Part shown: one piece after another, positions 57,027 through 64,000 of the stretch
Layout: each line of letters begins with the position of its first letter
Numbering within the stretch: the first letter of the stretch is position 1
Origin: Cadophora sp. MPI-SDFR-AT-0126
Taxonomy: Eukaryota > Ascomycota > Leotiomycetes > Helotiales > Ploettnerulaceae
NCBI GenBank assembly: GCA_020747065.1
Contig: JAGMVK010000016.1
Location: forward strand, 248,001 to 312,000
Direction of reading: 5' to 3'
Length of the DNA stretch: 64,000 nucleotides
The notes under the pieces: generated by a model
Told to the model about the DNA's origin: nothing
Databases searched by the model: none
The model's input: the letters and a program-made list of their open reading frames with translations, nothing else
Made by a program: the position numbers and the translations under genes

Positions 57027-57443
57027 TTACTGTTCAAGGTCAAAAGTAGGAAATTCTGAGGCAGCAGCTGCCATATCCTTTTTCATATCTACTCTTTTTG
57101 GGAGTCCACCATTATCTTTATACCATTGTTTCCGATCCACCTGTTTTCCTGCTGCGTCATTTACTCGTGTCGCAGATGGCACACAAGCATACTCGCAATT
57201 GTCCACCACCATAGTCCTTAAAGTCTTACTACGATCGATAAGATTTCCAGATACCCAAGGGTGTAATTGTACGCTTCGGAAATACAAGTAAGTCAGGCTC
57301 CTGGAACCCTCTTCTATATCTCGGCTCGTGAGCTGTAAACACCTGATGACAAGCCCTTGCTCTAATACGGTCAAGGAGAAGACTTTATCATCAGACAAAC
57401 CTGCAGTCAAGCACAATTCTCCACAACATCTAAGCCCCATCAT
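57027..57443 (-). CDS. Orphan 138-residue frame, possibly a gene fragment
   Basis: An ATG at 57443 opens 138 codons with a protein-like composition (SLTYLYFRSVQLHPWVSGN, LRTMVVDNCEYACVPSATR). Two leucine-rich strand-like lines separated by about 25 residues hint at the tail of a leucine-rich or F-box-type protein. No complete domain is visible. No upstream exon can be joined convincingly. It may be a small gene, a fragment of a decayed gene or chance. Confidence 0.3.
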   Translation of the reverse strand: MMGLRCCGELCLTAGLSDDKVFSLTVLEQGLVIRCLQLTSRDIEEGSRSLTYLYFRSVQLHPWVSGNLIDRSKTLRTMVVDNCEYACVPSATRVNDAAGKQVDRKQWYKDNGGLPKRVDMKKDMAAAASEFPTFDLEQ

Positions 57444-57684
57444 AAAAAATCACCACGGGGGTGGGCTTTGAACTTGCTTCCAATAATAGACCCAAGCTTC
57501 AAGTGCGGTCTAATAGCTTAGGACTAAATAATCCGTGGCATTCTGTAATATCAATAAAAGCATGCAATCTGGTATAATGAACTCCTAGAGATGCACCTGA
57601 CAGCCATCTAACCCACGAAAACTCCCGCAATGCAAACCCATCCTTTCATAATAAGCCGTAACAGAACCCCAGTCAAACGCCACT

Positions 57685-60121
57685 CTAAAACTTCTCCATC
57701 AAGTTCTTTCTGACAGTCCACATCCTAGCTCGCTTTCCGAAGATGTACATCGGAACCGTGAAGACCATGAGAATGAGTTGAATGATACCAAGCCAGATGA
57801 ATACGGACTTTGAACCTGAATGTTCGAGCCAATCAGGGAAGAACAAGCTGAAGACAAGGCCGTGGAAGATATTCTTGCTGAAATTGAGGGTGACAAGAGC
57901 CTCGCCTGCATATTGACGATAGCTGTCGACGCAGAAAGTAATGGCTGTTGTAGATCCCAGGGAGCATCCGAATGAGATGACGCCGAAGAATATCGTAGGA
58001 ACGATCCAAGAATCGTGGATTTCTGAAGACCATCCAAACCCCATCAAACCAATGACGGTTGTGATCGCAACTGGAATAGCCATCACCAAACGAAACTCTG
58101 GCTCGTAAAGGCCGCCATTGCGTTTGGCCATCCCGCGTACGATAACATCACTGACTTTCCCAGCAACGGCTGTGCCCAAAACACCGCCAATGAACGGCGA
58201 AAGATAGATCAAACCCGTTGAAAGTGCAGAGAAGTTGTAGGTATCACGGCTGCGGTAAATAACTGCTACAGATTCCGAAAGGACAATCAACCAACCAACA
58301 GCGCAAGAGTACACAACAGCGGACCAGAGAACAGCTGGGTAAGCAAACAAAATAAATGGCCGAATGGCAACCCGAAACCAATTATCTTGGTGAAGCCTGC
58401 CATTGTAAGGCTTGAGCTGCTGGACAAATGTCAACGCTGGCCTGTCACGAAGAATCGTCGTATATCGTTGGATTTGGGGATTTTGTGGTGTGCTAGGTTC
58501 ACCCAGTACCATCGCAGACCTGTTGGCAGATGCTCCCCCATCAACATTGATGTTAGTTCCACCCGTAGCATTTCTGGTAGGACTTCCGACTGTCACATAA
58601 TCCAGAGTATTGCATTCAACATCCCGATACCATGGGGAGTCGAAATTATGCAATATAGGAGTTGGGGGAACACCACCAGCGGGTTCGACCCTATCCTTGA
58701 AATCATGCAGCGCCCCACGTAGTATCGGAGACGGCTCAGCTTCGGCTGGGGGAGAAGCTTTGATATCTTGTGCATCGTGGTCATGCTCGTTAGGCACAAA
58801 TCCCACGTGGAGATGTCGTGAGGTACTTGCACGATGTATTATCGATGGTCTTTTGGAAGCTGGTAAAGTGGTGGATGGCTCCGCTTTCTCGTACGTCGGA
58901 TTGTCAATAACTCCATCTGCCTGCTTCTCCAGTTCAGTGGCGGGTGCAGGAGCTGGTCGAAGTTTTGGTGATCTCAGCCCAGAGAACAGTGAAAATCTCG
59001 AGGTGGCATTTGAAGGCTTTCGACTCCGACTTTTTGGAACTGGGGAGCGGTCCCAAAATGTTTCTGGTACGAAGAAGAAAAGTAATACTCCACAGAAGCC
59101 TACGACCATGGCCACAATCCTGCCAGTGTTAGCAAGGTTGCTTTCGACATTTTCAGTCCTTCACATACCAGAAAACCCATCTCCAATTCAATCTTTCTAT
59201 AATGGCGGCACTGACCAATGGCACCAAGTTCTTACCGCCTAGAAGCAGAAGTGTGTAGATGCCTAGGCGATATGCCCTCTCGTGAAGGAAAAAGATCTCA
59301 GCAATTGTAGCGGATGGCAAGCACTCAACTGGACTGACAGAAACGCCTTGGAATATCCGCGCTACCAGCAATGAGTTGTAGCTTGGCGAAGCAGCACACC
59401 ATGTGGAGGTGCCGATGAATACTACCGCGCTGGCAAGGTACACAGGTCGTTTTCCATAGAGAATAGCTGTAGGAGACGCAAAAACAGAGCCTACTCCCAT
59501 TCCCATCATGTACAGTCCAGTAGTTAGAGCAACTTTTGGCACGCTGACATGGTACGTATCAGCAACATTTGTGAAGCCTGCTGCCAGGATTGGTGTCATT
59601 CCACCCCCCACCATACAATATATGCCAAGTGATAGAAGTGCCGCATCTCTTCTCCATGCTGGCCAATTTAGTGGATCGTTTCCTGAATCCTCTGGTTGCG
59701 GTGTAAGAATGATTTTTCCATCTTGGGTTGTCTTTTTGCCAGACGCAGACTTAGAGTGCTGAAACAGGCGTCTGCTCTGGGTTTGCGGTTGTGCAGGGAG
59801 AGAGGAGGCAGACGTTCTGGCAGGCGCATTTCGAAGTCCGAGGGGTTGATTATGGTCACCTGTGAGGAGGAGGACAGACCCTTGGGTTGCACGATTAGCT
59901 GTTGCATTTTCTCATCACATAGCTGGCTTACCTGGGACTTCATGAGTCGCATGGTCGTTCAAGACGCCCATACTCCATTTTGTCGGCCGGCCTTTGTCTT
60001 CCTCCTCCTCAACTTCCAGCTCTACATCAGATGCAGAGTTACGGCCAAAGAAGGACCGCGCTCGCTCTGAGGTTGGCGTTCCGATAGGTGGTCTTGCTTC
60101 GGTTTGCTCATTTTCGGGCAT
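57685..60121 (-). CDS. MFS transporter (DHA1-like, drug or polyamine type)
   Basis: Exons 60121-59932, 59859-59169 and 59119-57685 give 771 residues, with two introns ending CACAG and GGCAG. A cytosolic N-terminal region of about 140 residues is acidic (VELEVEEEEDKGRPTKW) and then Ser/Gln-rich. Twelve membrane segments follow in two blocks of six. The first block has DPLNWPAWRRDAALLSLGIY, SVFASPTAILYGKRPVYLAS and a GVSVSPVECLPSATIAEIFF segment. A central loop of about 200 residues separates the blocks. The second has LIYLSPFIGGVLGTAVAGKV. The DPLNWP opening is typical of fungal DHA1 proteins. The substrate is unknown. Confidence 0.88.
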
Positions 60122-60859
60122 AATGAGATGAGATGGATCGCAGCTCACAAAGCTAGGGATAGGTGTTACTCCAGTGGGAAACTGGTAGCAACCTAGGCGG
60201 ATTCAGCGAGAGAGTAGATTCCTAGGAGCAAAGGAGATATAGATGAAGGTCTACACAGGGTTGAAGAGAAGTGATTAGGGATAGGCGCAAAGACGTAGAA
60301 ATGTATTCAACGGAGCGAACGAAGGTCTAATAGCGGTATGGATGAGGCAAATGGAATGGCAAGAGACATCCCATTGCTCCAGACTGATCTAGACAGACTG
60401 TTGTCGTCCAAGAGGAAGGTTTATGGGAAATGAAAGCACACCTCAACAGTTGTTCTTTCTTGCCTGGGCGGCGGTGTAGTGGCGCAAGGAAAGGCCCACC
60501 AACAGAGTCTTGGGAGGAAGAAAGTCAGGCCCGAGGAGAGATGGATGGATCGAGAGAGATTGCTGAAGGAAAGGGCTGCAGAATAAAAAACGAGGATAAG
60601 ATAAAAAGAGAAATAGTTTTGAAATACTGCTACTTATCGTATGCTCTCGTAATCTTCGCCCGGCTCGGAACGTCTGGAAGATGAATTGTCAGATGCAAAA
60701 TACAGCTGTAAATCATAATGCGCAAGTGATAGCGAAGGAGACGGGTCCTTGCGGCGCGATGACGCACTTTTAAGATCGACAGATGCGCTTTGACGGGGGT
60801 TGGAGCTTCAGGAGATAAAGATTCTTAACATTCATTCGAGAGACTCGACAACAATCAAC
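60122..60859. promoter_or_regulatory. Divergent intergenic region MFS transporter / thioredoxin-like
   Basis: 738 bases lie between two divergent starts and must hold both promoters and leaders. Frames inside are short and low complexity. Confidence 0.4.
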
Positions 60860-61518
60860 ATGAAGATGATCACAAGACATACAACACGACTCTTACGAGT
60901 CTCAGTCGCCCCGGTCTTCTCGAATAAGTGCGCATATACGATCCCTACCCGACATTTCTCTACCACGAGAGACAAGCAGGCCAAGAACCGCATCTTCACC
61001 CCGTGAGCACGCTCTTCCTCAGCTGACCTGTGGAACCCGCAGCATTTCCCCAGAATTCATGCATACTAATACCAATCAACCGCAGTGTGCGCCGTCCAGA
61101 TGAATTCTACTCATACCTGTCGCTGTCAACATCCTCTCGTACACCCCTCCTGACCTTCTGGACAGCCTCCTACTGCAACACCTGCAAAGCGGTCTCCCCT
61201 ATCTTGCAGGATCTCATCAATGCCGGGGTAGGTGAGGCAGAGGGTGGCGTTTCTTTTTGCGAGGTCGAGTATGACTCGATGGATATTATGGACTCTGGAC
61301 TGGGGATGACTTATATGATTACGAGCATGCCTACTCTCCTGAGTTTTGATCGAGGGGAAGCGCAAGTCGGCACGAAGATCACGAATCCCAACCAGATGAA
61401 GGATATAGAAGGGCTTAAGGAATGGATAAGGAGAGAAGCGAGGAGAGGAGGAATTGGTGGGGATGGACGGGGCCAGGGATTATTTGGAGGATTATTTGGA
61501 TTTGGAGAGAAGAAATAA
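60860..61518 (+). CDS. Mitochondrial thioredoxin-like protein with a CNTC site
   Basis: Exons 60860-61002 and 61086-61518 give 191 residues. The first 48 residues are a clear import presequence (MKMITRHTTRLLRVSVAPVF, no acids, ending near TRHFSTTRDK). A thioredoxin fold follows: LLTFWTASYCNTCKAVSPIL in place of the usual WCGPC, the cis-proline context TSMPTLLSFDRG and FCEVEYDSMDIMD. The CxxC pair is intact, so redox activity is plausible, but the residue before it is Tyr rather than Trp. The C-terminus is glycine-rich. The gene is convergent with the rhamnose mutarotase-like gene, 81 bases apart. Confidence 0.85.
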
Positions 61519-61599
61519 AGGACTGGTGGGTGTCCGATCATGGCCATTTCATTGCTTCTTCTAAGTCTGGACATTCAACTTCTTGCCAAGTGCATTTGA

Positions 61600-62256
61600 T
61601 CATGGAGTGTAGAAGACCTCCTCGACACCCTTCCACCATGGTGGAACCCCATCATAGCTGTTCTTTGCGCCGGGAACGAACGATTCCTGGAAGCTGTCTG
61701 TCATCTTCCACCACTCCTGGACCTTTGGGTTCTCTTTCATCCGCTCCACTGGACTGCTGTCAGTATTATATCCGAAAGGTATCAATTTGGAAGAGGGCAA
61801 TTGTGTCGGAGGAAGAGAGGAACGAGCCACGGAACAGCTTGGACGGCATTTGAAGGATTGCTTACTATCTCCCGCCCAGTTATACCCAACATATTTGAAT
61901 GAAGCGAAGAGGATATGGGTTTCCGGATCATGGAAAATCGAGTCTGGGGGAAGATTATACATTAGCAAGCAGTCGCGAGTCCGCAGAGAAAGCCAAACCC
62001 GTCAAGAACAGGAAGTCAAATAGAAAGTCACAAACTTACAATCCTCAATGTTGGAATCCTTAATCTGCTTCAAAACTTCTGGCCAAACCTTCGCATGACA
62101 CTCCTTATACTTCTCCACAAACTCCGGCTTCAGCTTAACGATCTGCGCGACTCTACGGCCCTGATTCTTCAGCCTGTACGTCGGCTTTGAGGCTGCTGGC
62201 GTCGTAGGACTGGTCGGGGAAGTCGGGTTCGATGAGGATGATGTTCCTGCCCACAT
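61600..62256 (-). CDS. L-rhamnose mutarotase family protein
   Basis: The family interconverts the anomers of L-rhamnose. Exons 62256-62040, 61943-61866 and 61748-61600 give 147 residues. A Ser/Thr/Pro-rich N-terminal tail of about 28 residues precedes the domain. RVAQIVKLKPEFVEKYKECH and HAKVWPEVLKQIKDSNIED lead across intron 1 into YSIFHDPETHILFASFKYVG, then across intron 2 into NPKVQEWWKMTDSFQESFVP and VPPWWKGVEEVFYT. The His, Trp and Tyr positions of the family are present. No other rhamnose gene is in the window, so the pathway role is uncertain. Confidence 0.88.
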
Positions 62257-63020
62257 TGTTGCTGCTTTCCACTTCCAAAACTACTGTAGATTGGCACGCT
62301 CACGCTTTCTGCAAAGAATCAAATGTTCAAATGGCTATGCCGGAATATCGGATTTGTAAATGCGAGGTTGAGATATCGCGGATCGGTCCGTTGCAGCTTA
62401 ACAGCAAGTCGAATAACGGTATCCGAATGGATGGGGTTCGTGAGGTTGAAAGATGCGGTGCGGGGTTGATCTGATCTCAATTCTACCTGCAATTCTTGTG
62501 CAACACCCCAACAATTAAGCCTCAACAAGAAAATCAATCTCTCAAAGGGCAAAACAAAGTGTAGGTCTTTTGAAGAAGAACACGGACTCGACGAGTTGGG
62601 TAGAGAGTTAGCTTCACGAACACTGATTAGAAAGTCGACCCGGAACTCCAGATGGTGGCCGGTCTGCATGTAGATTTCTAAGCTATGGAGCTTCTCGATT
62701 TACTTTCCTTTCCCACCCACCAAGCAAGCAAGCGGGCCACATCTCCGAAAGCGCTGCTGCGGGCCTTGCGCTTTGCTTTCTGGGCAAAAACCGAGGTGAG
62801 CTAAAAGGCACAATGAGTGGAATTTATCCGGTGCACGTCACCGTCTTTTTGCTTTCTTGGTGGGGTGGACTGAAGGCAGGTGGGGGACGTAGCTGTAGCG
62901 GATTTCATTCCAAAGATCGAACAAAGGACTCATTTCACGCGTAAGTATATAGTTGTAGATAGGAGTCGGAACGTCTAACAGAGGAGTTTGCTGGTCACTG
63001 CAAGGCAATCTAGGTCACTC
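62257..63020. other. Intergenic region before the kinase-like gene
   Basis: This holds the mutarotase promoter and the kinase-like gene's 3' flank. The minus-strand frame 62319-62669 has no family features. No repeat or RNA gene is seen. Confidence 0.4.
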
Positions 63021-63983
63021 CTATCGAGTAATCCATTCTTCGAAGATTCTTTGTACCCCTTGCCAATCTCCTTCCTTTGTCCCTGCTTTCTTGCGATCAA
63101 CAAAGTCCTCAATCCACCCACCGCCGAAATCCACAATCCAAGCATCGAAATTCTTGTCGATGACGATATTCCCAGGATGAACATCACCCCAGACAATATC
63201 ATGGGAATGTAGCTCCTTGACAATAGCCGTGACTTGCTGCTTCCACTTTGCATGATGTTCCGAGGCCATCTTGCACTCGCGACTTTGCAAAGATTCGCCG
63301 ATTGAGGGTATCAAGTCAAACAGCAGGCCGATCGTCATCTCGGCGTCTTTGGATATCACAACGCTGTGAAAGTTGGCCACTCGAATCTTACCCTTCAAAC
63401 CGGCATTAATGATACGTGAATGCATGTCGATTTCTCTAATAATTTGGCTCTTGTCAAGCGCGGGCTTAAAGAACTTGATTGTGCCATCGCCCACCATGGC
63501 CTTTCGGGGGATTTCGGACAAATAGTCATAGGTTTCCGTAACCGCAGGGACAATTTGGATATCTGATGCCTTTGAGCAACAGACTTGTGGATATTGTGGA
63601 AGGTCTCGAGACGGGATCATCAGAGCGAAAGGATTGATATTGTGATGATCTTGAGTAGCCTTAGCGTAAAGGGAAGGCCCTGAAACCATAAGCTTCAGAT
63701 GATAGGTTGGTGGATAGTAGAACGCTTCGAAAGTGATTTCCTGAGGCACATGTGTTGTATGTTCTCGAAAGTAAGAAAAGCATGGTTCCACCATCCAGCT
63801 ACACAATGCCTCGTAATCCTCGTCAGCTCCACCGTCCATATCGTCGACTTTGGCAACCAGTTGGGAGTACTCTAGCTCAAAGCAGCTTCCGCGAAGATCT
63901 TTAAGTGATACAGTAATCTGAAATCGCGAGGCTCGACATATGACCGTTATCCATGAGCTTTCGGGATCGAATTGACTGTCCAT
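63021..63983 (-). CDS. Fungal protein-kinase-like protein
   Basis: This is a single exon of 320 residues from ATG 63983. The N-terminal 140 residues have no recognised domain. The C-terminal half resembles the kinase fold: a Lys-bearing strand in MVGDGTIKFFKPALDKSQI, an Ile/Glu helix (IREIDMHSRI), the catalytic loop HDIVWGDVHPGNIVIDKNF (Asp-Pro-Asn pattern DVHPGN, near residue 265) and IVDFGGGW in the DFG position. The DVHPGN form resembles aminoglycoside-phosphotransferase-like and fungal orphan kinases. Single-exon genes of this kind are often expanded in fungi. Substrate and partners are unknown. Confidence 0.75.
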   Translation of the reverse strand: MDSQFDPESSWITVICRASRFQITVSLKDLRGSCFELEYSQLVAKVDDMDGGADEDYEALCSWMVEPCFSYFREHTTHVPQEITFEAFYYPPTYHLKLMVSGPSLYAKATQDHHNINPFALMIPSRDLPQYPQVCCSKASDIQIVPAVTETYDYLSEIPRKAMVGDGTIKFFKPALDKSQIIREIDMHSRIINAGLKGKIRVANFHSVVISKDAEMTIGLLFDLIPSIGESLQSRECKMASEHHAKWKQQVTAIVKELHSHDIVWGDVHPGNIVIDKNFDAWIVDFGGGWIEDFVDRKKAGTKEGDWQGVQRIFEEWITR

Positions 63984-64000
63984 AATTTGGTGGCTAAGAC

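Overview
The window is nuclear DNA of a filamentous ascomycete (Pezizomycotina). Genes are dense and on both strands. Most are interrupted by 45-90 base introns of the form GTAWGT...CTAAC/CTGAC...YAG, and many proteins are fungal forms (NCA2, NTE1, SOS7, CSC1-type channel, PSY2, IMP2). A leotiomycete (Helotiales-like) is my best guess from the flavour of the proteins, but that is an inference. I found no intact transposon and no CRISPR or bacterial feature. I rebuilt exon structures by eye: each join quoted restores an open frame with consensus splice sites, and for most genes the summed exon length is a multiple of three.

Layout. 1-672: N-terminal part of a conserved fungal protein that runs off the left edge. 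673-4418: a 3.7 kb stretch without a convincing gene. 4419-6415: an unrecognised multi-exon gene. 8146-11048: PSY2 (PP4 regulatory subunit 3). 11874-11999: a tRNA-Arg(ACG) gene whose T-loop is split by a 54-base sequence with full spliceosomal-intron signals. 12601-13895: ALG5. 14275-16734: AFG2-like AAA ATPase, divergent from a mitochondrially targeted unknown (16910-18543). 18738-19461: SEC4-type Rab. 20053-28677: four mitochondrial genes in a row on the minus strand (NCA2, a PPR protein, an MME1-type carrier, IMP2). 28940-30035: eIF2-alpha, divergent from NTE1 (30456-35345). 35875-37307: guanine deaminase. 37508-39013: DHCR24-like FAD oxidoreductase, divergent from ELP6 (39448-40422). 40708-41295: ribosomal protein eL37.

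41889-43998: an acidic SIM-bearing unknown whose introns carry a repeated palindrome. 44463-45182: a diverged minisatellite with a strict 70-78-56 spacing. 45523-46413: SOS7 kinetochore protein, divergent from an RS-rich nuclear protein (46779-48021). 48438-49342: acidic unknown. 49627-53464: CSC1/OSCA-type channel. 53465-55933: gene-poor. 55934-56773: F-box-like protein. 57685-60121: MFS transporter. 60860-61518: mitochondrial thioredoxin-like protein. 61600-62256: L-rhamnose mutarotase-like. 63021-63983: kinase-like protein.

Most of the content is housekeeping: translation (eIF2-alpha, eL37, AFG2, tRNA-Arg, ELP6), secretion and membranes (SEC4, NTE1, ALG5, CSC1-type), mitochondria, and chromosome segregation. 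The most unusual object is the split tRNA-Arg gene: removal of the intron-like insert restores a complete cloverleaf, yet the insert breaks the internal B-box promoter. The minisatellite and the palindrome-bearing introns are the next most unusual.
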